From Nocardia anocheti (GTDB lineage: Bacteria > Actinomycetota > Actinomycetes > Mycobacteriales > Mycobacteriaceae), in the NCBI RefSeq assembly GCF_029675105.1, contig NZ_JAQQFV010000001.1:372001-436000 (forward strand): a stretch of DNA of 64,000 nucleotides. Direction: 5' to 3'. Below, one piece after another: positions 1 through 8,035 of the stretch. Under the pieces are notes generated by a model, which saw only the letters and a program-made list of their open reading frames with translations, searched no databases and was not told the DNA's origin. Each line of letters begins with the position of its first letter. Position 1 is the stretch's first letter. A program made the position numbers and the translations under genes.

Positions 1-505
1 GCACATCGGTGGTGCGCCAGTCGCGTTCGAGGATGGGCGGCAGTTCCTTGGTGAGAAATGTCTCCCACTTGTAGGTGTGTCCGTTGTCGGGCGAGAGCCA
101 GTCGGAATACCAGCTCGACTGGCCACCCACCGGCAGCACCACATTCACGTTCTTGTCGGCGTAGAAGCCTTCGGCGTCGGCGTCTTTGGTCCAGCCGTTC
201 TCGTCGTCCTGCGCGCGCAGGCCGTCGAGCATCAGCAGCATAGGGAATTTCGCGTCCGGCCGCGCGTGCCAGTCCCTGGCCAGCAGCATCTGCACCTGGA
301 TGGGGGTGTTCATGGCGGCGGAGTAGACCCACATCGCCACCCGGCGATCCGAGAGCCACTCGACCCGCTGCACCGCCGACACCGCGGGCATGGCCTGCGT
401 CTGCGCCTGGGCGGGCACGGCGACGACGGGCGACAGCAGCGCCACGGTCGTGGCCGCGATTCCGAGGATCCGCCGCATGGGCGCTCGGACACGATGTTTC
501 GACAT
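1..505 (-). CDS. Mycolyltransferase (antigen 85-like esterase), 3' end outside window
   Basis: Partial gene; 168 codons are visible. Antigen 85-type proteins are secreted alpha/beta-hydrolases that transfer mycolic acid from trehalose monomycolate to arabinogalactan or a second trehalose. The visible protein begins with a basic n-region and a hydrophobic stretch ending in a signal-peptidase-like AQAQA, then has the family landmarks LLMLDGLRAQDDENGW, NVVLPVGGQSSWYSDW and TYKWETFLTKELP, matching the three downstream paralogues block by block. The nucleophile region (GLSMxG) and catalytic His lie beyond the edge. ATG start at 505 preceded by GAGGAGGGTCGC-like spacing (AGGAGG). It is the last of four tandem copies read on this strand. 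The family is certain; acceptor specificity cannot be told from the sequence. Confidence 0.9.
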   Translation of the reverse strand, partial: MSKHRVRAPMRRILGIAATTVALLSPVVAVPAQAQTQAMPAVSAVQRVEWLSDRRVAMWVYSAAMNTPIQVQMLLARDWHARPDAKFPMLLMLDGLRAQDDENGWTKDADAEGFYADKNVNVVLPVGGQSSWYSDWLSPDNGHTYKWETFLTKELPPILERDWRTTDV

Positions 506-609
506 GCGCGACCCTCCTCATCCCACCCCACGGGACAGCCTCACCCTCGGTTGTACCGCAGTGCGCGGCGATAACCGGGACGACACGCGAAAGCCGATGA
601 CAACGAAAA

Positions 610-638
610 GACCGGCCCACCCTGCGGGTGAGCCGGTC
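610..638 (-). terminator. Intrinsic terminator after second mycolyltransferase gene
   Basis: Arms 610-622 and 626-638 (GACCGGC plus CACCC pairing with GGGTG plus GCCGGTC, one internal mismatch), followed on the minus strand by TTTT. It ends the transcript of the gene at 665-1699 and separates it from the partial gene at 1-505. Confidence 0.8.
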
Positions 639-664
639 TCCTCAGCGTTGCTGGGCGAAAACTG

Positions 665-1699
665 TCAGGCGCCCAGCGCGCCCAGGATGTGCGGACGCGC
701 CTTCCACAGCTCGTCTTCCCAGTACTTCCACGAGTGGGTGCCGTTGGCGGGGAAGTCGAACACGGCGCTGATGCCCAGGGTCTTGAGACGCTGCTGGAAG
801 GCCAGCGTGCTCACGAACGAGATGGCCTCGATGCCCATGGCGTTGGCGGTGTTGTACACCCCGCCCAGACCGGCCGGACGGTCGTGCTGACCGGGCAGGC
901 CGTTGGCCGAGGAGATGAACATCGGCAGGCCGCGCAGCTCGGGCGCGAAGACCATCGGGTCCATCCGCAGCCACGCCGGGCTCCACGGAGCGGCCATGGA
1001 GTCGACGTTGAAGCGGCCCGCGTCGAGCATCATCACGCGGATGGCCTCACGCATGCCGGGGGCACCCCAGTTCAGCGGGCCCGAGAGCGAGGACGCGTGC
1101 TTGAACTGGTCACGGTGCAGGGCGGCCAGGCGCAGCGCGGCCGGGCCGCTCATCGACAGGCCGAGCACCGCGTTGTTGGTGCGGGAGACGCCGTAGCCCT
1201 CGAGGAAGGACGGCAGCTCCTCGGTCAGGAAGGTCTCCCACTTGTAGGTGGTCTTCTGGCCGTTGGTGTTCGAGGCCGAGGTCCAGTCGGCGTACCAGGA
1301 CGACTGGCCACCGACCGGCATCACCAGGGTGACGTTGTCGTCGGCGAACTGCTGCATCGCGTTGGTCTCGAACGACCAGGCGTTCTTGTCGTCGCGGGCG
1401 CGCAGGCCGTCGAGCAGGTAGAGCGCGGCGTTGCCGCCGTTGCGCGCCCACTGCACCTGGACCTTCACCGGGCCCATCTTCGAGGGCACCATGAGTTCTT
1501 CGTAGCCACCGGCCGGGGCCCGCAGCGCGGGCGCGGAAGGCGCCGGGGCGGCGAACGCGGTCGGGGCCGCCCCTGCGGCGATCGGCAGCACCAGGGCTGC
1601 TGCGCCGACAGCTAGAATTCGATTACGCCAACCACGAGGTGCTGTTGCCCGGGACGCGCCCAGATCACCCTTCGGCGCGACGGCCTTGCCGAAACGCAT
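665..1699 (-). CDS. Mycolyltransferase (antigen 85 family)
   Basis: 344 aa secreted mycolyltransferase. A signal peptide runs through about residue 50 (RILAVGAAALVLPIAAG, cleavage near AFAAPA). Family landmarks are LYLLDGLRARDDKNAW, VTLVMPVGGQSSWYADW, TYKWETFLTEELPSFL, the nucleophile elbow GLSMSG and a C-terminal catalytic His in NGTHSWKYW, so the Ser-His machinery is intact. The ATG at 1699 is preferred over the in-frame ATG at 1732 because GAGAGCGG lies about 6 to 8 bases upstream of it, and because the signal peptide then has a normal length. It has its own terminator (610-638), so it is probably a separate transcription unit. In cells with mycolate this enzyme acts outside the membrane on trehalose monomycolate. 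GLSMSG rather than GLSMGG distinguishes it from its two upstream neighbours. Confidence 0.93.
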   Translation of the reverse strand: MRFGKAVAPKGDLGASRATAPRGWRNRILAVGAAALVLPIAAGAAPTAFAAPAPSAPALRAPAGGYEELMVPSKMGPVKVQVQWARNGGNAALYLLDGLRARDDKNAWSFETNAMQQFADDNVTLVMPVGGQSSWYADWTSASNTNGQKTTYKWETFLTEELPSFLEGYGVSRTNNAVLGLSMSGPAALRLAALHRDQFKHASSLSGPLNWGAPGMREAIRVMMLDAGRFNVDSMAAPWSPAWLRMDPMVFAPELRGLPMFISSANGLPGQHDRPAGLGGVYNTANAMGIEAISFVSTLAFQQRLKTLGISAVFDFPANGTHSWKYWEDELWKARPHILGALGA

Positions 1700-1889
1700 G
1701 TGAATTCCGCTCTCTTTCTGCTGTTGTGGCATGCCAGACAGGTCTCATACATCGACTGGATCCCGACAAGCCAGCCGATCGATCAGGGTGAAACAACGAT
1801 CTGGTCACACTTACGCTCGCTGGAGACTATTCCAGTCACGAATTAGTTGCAAGACCAACAGGTTCGGACCCGGGAACCACCGGAAAATA

Positions 1890-1919
1890 AACGCCCGGCA
1901 CACGAATGTGCCGGGCGTT
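1890..1919 (-). terminator. Intrinsic terminator after third mycolyltransferase gene
   Basis: Perfect 13-bp arms 1890-1902 and 1907-1919 (AACGCCCGGCACA / TGTGCCGGGCGTT) with a 4-base loop and a T-rich minus-strand tail. It lies in the 1700-1933 spacer; the rest of that spacer (1700-1889) should hold the promoter of the gene at 665-1699 but no clear element was recognised. Confidence 0.85.
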
Positions 1920-1933
1920 CGGGTGGTGGCGGA

Positions 1934-2995
1934 TCAGCCGATATTGGCCGACAAGTCGGGGATCATCCGCAGGGCTTCGTCGTTCCAGTTGTTCCAGGCG
2001 TGGATGCCGAAGGGCGGGAACGAGTAGACCGCGTTGCGGGCGCCGAGGGTCGCCATGCGGACCTCGAAGGCGCGGGTGTTGGCCAGCGCCAGCGCCTCCA
2101 GGGCCATGCCGTTGACGGTGCCCATGTGCGGGCCGTCGGTGCCCGAGGGCAGACCCGAGGCGGCCGCGATCCAGAGCCGGGTGTTGTTGGCGACGAGGTT
2201 GGGCGCGAAGACGAACGGGTCCATGCGCAGCCATTGCGGGCCCCACGGCGGCGCCATGGAGTCGACGTTGTAGCCACCGGCGTCGAGCATGGCGATGCGG
2301 ATGGCCTCGCGCATGCCGGGCGCGGAGATGTTGAGGTAGCCGGAGAAGGCACCGGCGAAGGAGAACTGGTCGGGGTGGTAGGCGGCCAGCGTCAGTGCGG
2401 CCGAGCCGCCCATCGACAGGCCGAACACACCGTTGCGGTAGCGGTTGAAGCCGAGCCGGTCGGCCAGGGCGTTGCGCAGGTCGCCGGTGAGGAAGGACTC
2501 CCACTGGTACCGGTAGCTCTTGCCGGGGCCGCCCGAGAGGGCGTTGGCCGCACCGGAACCGGAGTTCGGTGCGCCGTTTCCGGGAATGCCGAAGAATTCG
2601 CTCGGCGAGTTCCAATCCGCGTAGAAGCTGGACATGCCGCCGACCGGCATCACGACATTGATATTGGCCGCGGCGAGCGCGTTGGGGATATCGGTTTCGA
2701 TCTCCCAGCCGTTGAGCGTCTCCGGCGCGCGCATGCCGTCGAGGACGTAGACCACGCGGTTGGTGTTGCCGTCGGCCGCGCGCAGCACGCGCGACTTGAT
2801 CGGCCCCATCCCGGAATCGACCCAGAAGTCGAACGCGGCGCCGTTGAAACCGGCGGAGGCGGGAGCGGTGGTGCCACCCACGGCCGTCACCACGGGAACC
2901 AGCAGTGCCATCGAGACGCCAGCGGCCCAGCGCCGCACCCACGAACCACGGGAGGCAGTCTGCACGGAGCGATGCTTGCGGCGCAGTGTTCGCAT
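1934..2995 (-). CDS. Mycolyltransferase (antigen 85 family)
   Basis: 353 aa secreted mycolyltransferase. The basic N-terminus (MRTLRRKHRS), a hydrophobic segment at about residues 26-45 and an Ala-rich cleavage region form a signal peptide. Landmarks: FDFWVDSGMGPIKSRV, VVYVLDGMRAPETLNGWEIE, NVVMPVGGMSSFYADW, nucleophile elbow GLSMGG, and catalytic His in FGIHAWNNW. It is much closer to the neighbour at 3296-4366 than to the copy at 665-1699 (shared SAALTLAAYHPDQFSFAG, APGMREAIRIAMLDAGGYN), so these two arose by a more recent duplication. A Gly/Ser/Asn-rich insert (about residues 150-175) sits between the ADW and YQWESFLT blocks, and differs from the insert in the neighbour. The operator-free upstream spacer and own terminator suggest a monocistronic unit. 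Confidence 0.93.
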   Translation of the reverse strand: MRTLRRKHRSVQTASRGSWVRRWAAGVSMALLVPVVTAVGGTTAPASAGFNGAAFDFWVDSGMGPIKSRVLRAADGNTNRVVYVLDGMRAPETLNGWEIETDIPNALAAANINVVMPVGGMSSFYADWNSPSEFFGIPGNGAPNSGSGAANALSGGPGKSYRYQWESFLTGDLRNALADRLGFNRYRNGVFGLSMGGSAALTLAAYHPDQFSFAGAFSGYLNISAPGMREAIRIAMLDAGGYNVDSMAPPWGPQWLRMDPFVFAPNLVANNTRLWIAAASGLPSGTDGPHMGTVNGMALEALALANTRAFEVRMATLGARNAVYSFPPFGIHAWNNWNDEALRMIPDLSANIG

Positions 2996-3244
2996 TCGAC
3001 TAGACCTTTCTCGGCTGACCGCCAGCGCAAACCCCGAGCTACACGGTCGGTTCCCTCATCGGGCGTCGAAATGGATCAATCCAGGGCAAAACGGACGATT
3101 CGAACTCGACGCATGCTCACTGTGTATCAATCGCTGAACGAATGCCTACATGTTGCTGGAAAGTGACCCCGAGCACAACTCGCGGTGACCTGCCGCTCAT
3201 GATTCGTCACCAGCTTTCGCTCGGATCGTGACGTAAACGAAGAA
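2996..3244. other. Intergenic region upstream of a mycolyltransferase gene
   Basis: About 250 bases between the start at 2995 and the terminator at 3245-3275. It must contain the minus-strand promoter of the gene at 1934-2995. I see no RNA gene, repeat or convincing palindromic operator here. Confidence 0.6.
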
Positions 3245-3275
3245 AACCGCCCGGTGCGCGAGGCACCGGGCGGTT
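3245..3275 (-). terminator. Intrinsic terminator after fourth mycolyltransferase gene
   Basis: Perfect 13-bp arms 3245-3257 and 3263-3275 (AACCGCCCGGTGC / GCACCGGGCGGTT), 5-base loop, with A-run before and T-run after, so it can work in both directions. It ends the gene at 3296-4366. Confidence 0.88.
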
Positions 3276-3295
3276 TTCTGTCGAGCGGGGTGGAC

Positions 3296-4366
3296 TTATC
3301 CGATGTTGGCGGACAGGTCGGGGATCATGCGGTTGACCTCGGTCTCCCAGTTGCGCCAGTTGTGCACGCCGGTGATCGGGAAGTCGAAGTTGGCGTTGCC
3401 GCCGCCGAGGGTGGCCATGCGCACCTGGAAGGCGCGGCTGTTCACCATGGCGAGCAGCTCGAGCGGCACACCCTGGACGATCTCCATCGGGTTGGAGACG
3501 TCACCGGGGCCGGGGATACCGCTGGCCGCCGACACCCACACGCGGGTGCCGTTGGCCACCAGGCGCGGCGCGAAGACGAACGGGTCCATCCGCAGCCACT
3601 GCGGACCCCACGGCGGGGCCATCGCGTCGATGTTGAAGCCACCGGCGGAGATCATCGCCGCGCGCATGGCCTCACGCATACCGGGCGCGGAGATGTTCAG
3701 GTAGCCGGAGAACGAACCGGCGAAGCTGAACTGGTCGGGGTTGTAGGCGGCCAGCGTCAGCGCGGCCGAGCCGCCCATCGACAGACCGAACACACCGTTG
3801 TTGTTGGGGTTGAAACCCAGCCGGGCCGACAGCGCGTTGCGCAGGTTGTTGGTGAGGAAGGTTTCCCACTTGTAGGTGTTCTTCTTGCCCGCGACCTGGG
3901 CGGGCGCGATCGACGACCCGGTCATCGCGGAGCCGGTGGCCGCCGAACCGGTGGAGCTACCGCCCGAACCCGCGTCGATGCCGAAGAAGTTGCTCGGGGC
4001 GTTCCAGTCGGCGTAGAAGCTGGACTGGCCGCCGACCGGCATGACGACATTGATGTTGGCCGCGGTCAGCGCGCGGGCGACATTGGTGTCGATCTCCCAG
4101 CCGTTGAGGTCGTCGCGGGCGCGCATACCGTCGAGCGCGTAGACCACGCGCCCGGTGTTGCCGTCGGCCGCGCGGAAGATCCTGGACTTGATCGGCCCCA
4201 TCTCGGAGTCGACCCAGAAGTCGAAACCGCTGGGATCGAACGCCGCCGTCGCGGTGCCGGTACTCCCGGCCACCGATGCCCCCAGCGGGAGCACCACAGC
4301 CAGCGACACCAGCATCGACTTCTTGAGCCAGTTGGCTCCCCTGGCTCTCAGACGTCCGCCACGCAT
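3296..4366 (-). CDS. Mycolyltransferase (antigen 85 family)
   Basis: 356 aa secreted mycolyltransferase from the ATG at 4366, chosen because GAGGAAAGG lies about 11 bases upstream; an in-frame ATG at 4474 would add 36 residues of non-signal-like sequence. Signal peptide around residues 15-40. Landmarks: FDFWVDSEMGPIKSRI, VVYALDGMRARDDLNGWEID, NVVMPVGGQSSFYADW, GLSMGG nucleophile elbow, and C-terminal GVHNWRNW. A Ser/Gly/Thr/Ala-rich insert of about 30 residues follows the ADW block, at the same place as the insert in the gene at 1934-2995. It lies next to aftB, the position occupied by fbpA in M. tuberculosis, which makes it the best positional counterpart of that gene. Own terminator downstream; no evidence of co-transcription with aftB. 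Confidence 0.93.
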   Translation of the reverse strand: MRGGRLRARGANWLKKSMLVSLAVVLPLGASVAGSTGTATAAFDPSGFDFWVDSEMGPIKSRIFRAADGNTGRVVYALDGMRARDDLNGWEIDTNVARALTAANINVVMPVGGQSSFYADWNAPSNFFGIDAGSGGSSTGSAATGSAMTGSSIAPAQVAGKKNTYKWETFLTNNLRNALSARLGFNPNNNGVFGLSMGGSAALTLAAYNPDQFSFAGSFSGYLNISAPGMREAMRAAMISAGGFNIDAMAPPWGPQWLRMDPFVFAPRLVANGTRVWVSAASGIPGPGDVSNPMEIVQGVPLELLAMVNSRAFQVRMATLGGGNANFDFPITGVHNWRNWETEVNRMIPDLSANIG

Positions 4367-4564
4367 TCTGTTTTGGGCCTTTCCTCGTGCGGTTCGCGCG
4401 GAACCACGGTTGCAAATGCCGCCGACTGTCATCCGGCACACCAGTGCGCCGACGGTGGAGTTCTCGTTGACCATATCGCTACATCGATAGCCTGGCGTTA
4501 CCGAAAAGTGATTAAGCGGCGAATACCACTCCGAAATGCCTGGCCAGCCGCAGGAGAGACTACG

Positions 4565-6493
4565 TCAGCGCGGCGGCTGCGGGTGCGGATCGACCAATCC
4601 GCAGCGCTGGATCTCGTACTTGGGCACCCGATCGATCCGGTACTTCGCGAAGCTCAACGCGTGGCGCAGGTTGTGCTTGAACCGGTCGAAGGTCAGCGGG
4701 TCGCGCGTGGAGATCAGCAGCGCCTGCGTCTGCGGGCAGCCCATCGCCGCGCGGGCCTGGGTGACCCACTTCTCGTCCATGTACCAGGGCATCCACGGAT
4801 GGATGTCGACCATGCCCGAATCGACCACCACCCAGTCCGGGTAGAGGCTCTTGTCGTGGCCGATACGCCCGTCCGCGAGCCGGTCCGAATGCGCGGCCAG
4901 CGGGTAGGCCAGGCCCATCGGATCGATGACGCGCACGTCCAGCGGGACGTTCATGCTGGTCATGCCCAGGTTCAGGAAGTAGACCGTGTGCCCGGCGCCG
5001 CCCTCGGGGATCGGCTGCGGTGGCGGGTCCAGGTACCAGAACGTGAACGAGGGCGAGTTCAGCAGCAGGCCGCCGTTGGGGTTGGCCGCGATATCGGTGA
5101 CCATCGCGCGCATGCGCGCGTAGTCCAGGTAGTCCTCGGCCAGGATCGGGTGGTCGTGGCCGGTGTTGAGCACGTAGTAGACGCGCTCGTCGACGATGCC
5201 CGAGGAACTGATCTTGGTGCCGGTCTTGATGGCGGTGGTGTTGGCCGCGAACAGCGACCAGCCCACCGCGCCGAGCAGCGCGATCAGCAGCGCGACGAAC
5301 GACCAGTCCTTGCGCGAGCCGTTGCGCGGCAGCCGCAGCGGCACCACGGCCACCGGCAGCAGCAGCAGGAACAGCTGGGTGAGCAGCATCCGGCCGTGCA
5401 TGAAGTCACCGCCGACGCGCACCGCGTAGACCGTCAGCAGCAGCCCGCTGCCCAGCACCATCACCACGACCGCGCTCGGCGACCGCAGCCAGGCGCGCAC
5501 CCCGCCGACCGACAGCTTCGGCAGCGCGAAACCGCGCGCGGCCCCGGCCACGATGCCCGCGACCAGCAGCACCAGCAGCGGAATCCACAGGTAGTACGGC
5601 CCGACGAGGTCCCAGAGGTAGGTCAGGCCCTGCCCCCACTTGGCCCCGCCCGCGTCCTTGGCGACCGCGGTGTTCGGGTAGGGCAGGCCGTAGTAGCCCA
5701 TCCGCCAGATCTGATACGCGACCGGCACGATCCCGGCGACGAACACGATCAGCGCGCGCAGCGCGGTGGGCCCGAACCGGAATTCCGGCATCGGGGCCAG
5801 GAAGATCATGCCGAGCGCGAGCACGCCGATCAGGGTGGCCTCGGGCCGCACCAGCGGCGCGAGCCCGGCCAGGAACACCAGCCCGAGCAGGCTCGGCACC
5901 CGCACGACGGCGGCCTGACTCCACCGGATCATCAGCCACCACAGCAGCCCGACCCAGCAGATCACCAGCCCGCTCTCCAGACCGGAGGTGGCGTAGTCGC
6001 GCGCGGGCGGCAGCGCGATGTAGACGAGCACGCCCGCGGGCAGCAGCAGCTGGGTGGCGCTGCCGCCCCACAGCCGCGCGGTGCCGAGCATGGCGAATAC
6101 GACGGCCAGCAGCGAGACCGTCAGCGCGACGCCGAGCACCACGTACTCGAGCCGCGCCTGGGTCAGCCAGCTGAAGAACCAGACCACGTAGGTCCACGCG
6201 GTACTGGTGTTGGTCTCGACCCGCTCGTCCATGTTGAACACCGGGCCGTGACCGGCGAGCAGGTTGCGCACGGTGCGCAGCACGATCAGGCCGTCATCGG
6301 CGATCCAGCGCCGCTGCCACGCGCCGACCGCGAAGATCACCGTGGTCAGCACGATCCCACCGACGAAGGTGGCGCGGGACAGGACTGTGAAACGCGCGGC
6401 CGGACGCGCCGACTCGTCGTCGCGTAGCCGCTCGTATTCGGTTGAATCCTGCTCCGCTACCACGATCTCGTCAGGTGAGATAGACAGCGACAC
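4565..6493 (-). CDS. aftB: AftB-type terminal arabinofuranosyltransferase
   Basis: 642 aa polytopic membrane protein. AftB adds the terminal beta-(1,2)-linked arabinofuranose to arabinogalactan, using decaprenyl-phosphoryl-arabinose outside the membrane. The protein has a short cytoplasmic N-terminus, about ten hydrophobic helices, the GT-C-type acidic loop after the first helix (RRWIADDGLIVLRTVRNL and GPVFNMDERVETNTSTAW), and a C-terminal extracytoplasmic domain ending near CGLVDPHPQPPR. The GTG start at 6493 lies 23 bases inside the end of ubiA, so the two are translationally linked. The order with ubiA, PAP2, glfT2 and glf reproduces Rv3805c-Rv3809c, which is the main support for the exact enzyme name. 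It ends the arabinogalactan operon. Confidence 0.9.
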   Translation of the reverse strand: MSLSISPDEIVVAEQDSTEYERLRDDESARPAARFTVLSRATFVGGIVLTTVIFAVGAWQRRWIADDGLIVLRTVRNLLAGHGPVFNMDERVETNTSTAWTYVVWFFSWLTQARLEYVVLGVALTVSLLAVVFAMLGTARLWGGSATQLLLPAGVLVYIALPPARDYATSGLESGLVICWVGLLWWLMIRWSQAAVVRVPSLLGLVFLAGLAPLVRPEATLIGVLALGMIFLAPMPEFRFGPTALRALIVFVAGIVPVAYQIWRMGYYGLPYPNTAVAKDAGGAKWGQGLTYLWDLVGPYYLWIPLLVLLVAGIVAGAARGFALPKLSVGGVRAWLRSPSAVVVMVLGSGLLLTVYAVRVGGDFMHGRMLLTQLFLLLLPVAVVPLRLPRNGSRKDWSFVALLIALLGAVGWSLFAANTTAIKTGTKISSSGIVDERVYYVLNTGHDHPILAEDYLDYARMRAMVTDIAANPNGGLLLNSPSFTFWYLDPPPQPIPEGGAGHTVYFLNLGMTSMNVPLDVRVIDPMGLAYPLAAHSDRLADGRIGHDKSLYPDWVVVDSGMVDIHPWMPWYMDEKWVTQARAAMGCPQTQALLISTRDPLTFDRFKHNLRHALSFAKYRIDRVPKYEIQRCGLVDPHPQPPR

Positions 6494-7403
6494 CTACCGC
6501 TCCGATCCAGGCAATAGCGAGGAACTGCAGGATGCGGTCCCCCAGCGCGATCTCTTCGGGTTCACCGGCCTCGCCACCGTCGACGTCGACCGCGTAACGC
6601 AGGATTGCGATGGTAAACGGGATCATGGAGATCGAGTACCACTGGGTGTCGCGCAGCTCGTCCTGCTGGAACGCCCACAGGCCGTAGAAGATCACCACGG
6701 CGGTGGCCGCCAGCGTCCAGATGAAGCGCAGGTAGGTGGGCGTGTAGTACTGCAGCGACTTGCGGATCTTGGCGCCGGTCTCCAGCGCGATCTGCAGTTC
6801 GGCGTAGCGCTTGCCCGCCGCCATGAACAGCGAACCGAACGCCATGATCAGCAGGAACCACTGCGACAGCGCGATATCGGCGGCCGCGCCACCGGCGACC
6901 GCGCGCAGCAGGAAGCCCGAGGACACGATGCAGATGTCGAGCACGGCCTGGTGCTTGAGGCCCAGGCAGTAGGCCAGCTGGATGCCGATGTAGATCGCCA
7001 TCACCACGGCCAGGTGCCAGGACGCCAGGAACGAACCGGCGATCGAACCGACGAGCAGCACCGCCGCCAGCGCGTAAGCCAGGTTGACAGGAACGACACC
7101 GGCCGCGATCGGCCGGAACCGCTTGGTCGGGTGCGCCCGGTCGGCCTCGACGTCGAGCGAGTCGTTGACCAGGTAGATGCCCGAGGCCGCCATGCAGAAC
7201 ACCACGAACGCGATCGCGACGTGCACCAGCACGCCACCATCGCTGATCGCCTCGGGGCCCACGGCCAGCGGCGCGGCCAGCACGAGCACGTTCTTGACCC
7301 ACTGACGTGGGCGGATGGCCTTGATGACGCCGCCGACCAGGGTCTTCGGCGGGCCCTTCACGACAGCCTCGTCCAGGACGGCGGCGGACGGTTCTTCGCT
7401 CAT
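6471..7403 (-). CDS. ubiA: Decaprenyl-phosphate 5-phosphoribosyltransferase (UbiA family)
   Basis: 310 aa integral membrane prenyltransferase of the UbiA superfamily, the Rv3806c type. It couples decaprenyl phosphate with phosphoribosyl pyrophosphate, the first committed step towards decaprenyl-phosphoryl-arabinose. Support: AIRPRQWVKNVLVLAAPLA near the N-terminus, typical of this enzyme, the metal-binding NDSLDVEAD motif (NDxxDxxxD) followed by HPTKRFRPIAAG, and about nine membrane helices. The ATG at 7403 matches the usual N-terminus; a TTG at 7433 overlapping the PAP2 stop would add ten residues and cannot be excluded. It lies between the PAP2 gene and aftB in the arabinogalactan operon, and overlaps aftB by 23 bases. 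Confidence 0.9.
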   Translation of the reverse strand: MSEEPSAAVLDEAVVKGPPKTLVGGVIKAIRPRQWVKNVLVLAAPLAVGPEAISDGGVLVHVAIAFVVFCMAASGIYLVNDSLDVEADRAHPTKRFRPIAAGVVPVNLAYALAAVLLVGSIAGSFLASWHLAVVMAIYIGIQLAYCLGLKHQAVLDICIVSSGFLLRAVAGGAAADIALSQWFLLIMAFGSLFMAAGKRYAELQIALETGAKIRKSLQYYTPTYLRFIWTLAATAVVIFYGLWAFQQDELRDTQWYSISMIPFTIAILRYAVDVDGGEAGEPEEIALGDRILQFLAIAWIGAVGVAVYLT

Positions 7404-7429
7404 CTCAGCCAAGGTTCTTTCAGTTGCGG

Positions 7430-8035
7430 TCAAGGTCGGAGTCTCTTTTCGGCGGCTAGCACGGCGGCTGCCGACGCGGCCCCCAAGGCGGAACCGGCGA
7501 GCACGTCGGAAGGGTAATGCACGCCGAGCACGACCCGGGACAGCAGCATCGGCGGCACGAGCACCGCAGGCAAGGGTAGCCCGGTGAGCCTGCCGAGCAA
7601 CACAGCCGCCGCCGTTGTCGAGGTCGCGTGCGAGGACGGGAAGCTCAATTTGCTCGGCGTCGACACGTTGACCTGCACCGCGGGACTGTCCGGACGCGGG
7701 CGCCGGACGATCCGCTTGATCACGATCGACGCGGCGTGCGCGCCGACCGCGCCGACCGCGACACCGGCCCACTGCCGACGGCGCGGCTTGTCGACCAGCC
7801 AACCCGCCGCGGCGATACCGACCCAGCCCAGCGCGTGCTCACCGAAGTGCGACATGCCGCGCGCGGCCGAGACGACGGCCGGGCTGGTGCCGATGGTGTT
7901 CTGCACGGTGTTGATGATGCCGACCTCGAGCGGCACCTCGATGTACTCGTCATCGCCGCACGCGCAGGCGCACTCGCCGCCGCAGCCTTCCTCGATCAGC
8001 TCGAGCTCGGGCGTTTCGGGGTTGATCGCGTTCAC
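7430..8035 (-). CDS. PAP2-family phosphatase of the arabinogalactan cluster (Rv3807c-like)
   Basis: 201 aa membrane phosphatase of the PAP2 superfamily. All three family motifs are present: KRIVRRPRP (KxxxxxxRP), FPSSHAT (PSGH-like) and SRVVLGVHYPSDVLAG (SRxxxxxHxxxD), so it should be active. The first 40 residues are acidic and contain a Cys cluster (GCGGECACACGDDE), an unusual head that I do not recognise. The GTG start at 8035 overlaps the glfT2 stop (GTGA). Its place between glfT2 and ubiA makes it the prime candidate for the phosphatase that dephosphorylates decaprenyl-phosphoryl-5-phosphoribose on the way to DPA; that role is inferred from context and the literature on the locus, not from the sequence alone. 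Confidence 0.87.
   Translation of the reverse strand: MNAINPETPELELIEEGCGGECACACGDDEYIEVPLEVGIINTVQNTIGTSPAVVSAARGMSHFGEHALGWVGIAAAGWLVDKPRRRQWAGVAVGAVGAHAASIVIKRIVRRPRPDSPAVQVNVSTPSKLSFPSSHATSTTAAAVLLGRLTGLPLPAVLVPPMLLSRVVLGVHYPSDVLAGSALGAASAAAVLAAEKRLRP

Noticed and set aside
3254..6427. Very long open frame on the plus strand opposite aftB and a mycolyltransferase
   Set aside because: It is rich in His, Arg, Gln and Gly from antisense reading of GC-rich codons, has no domain, and lies across two well-supported minus-strand genes.
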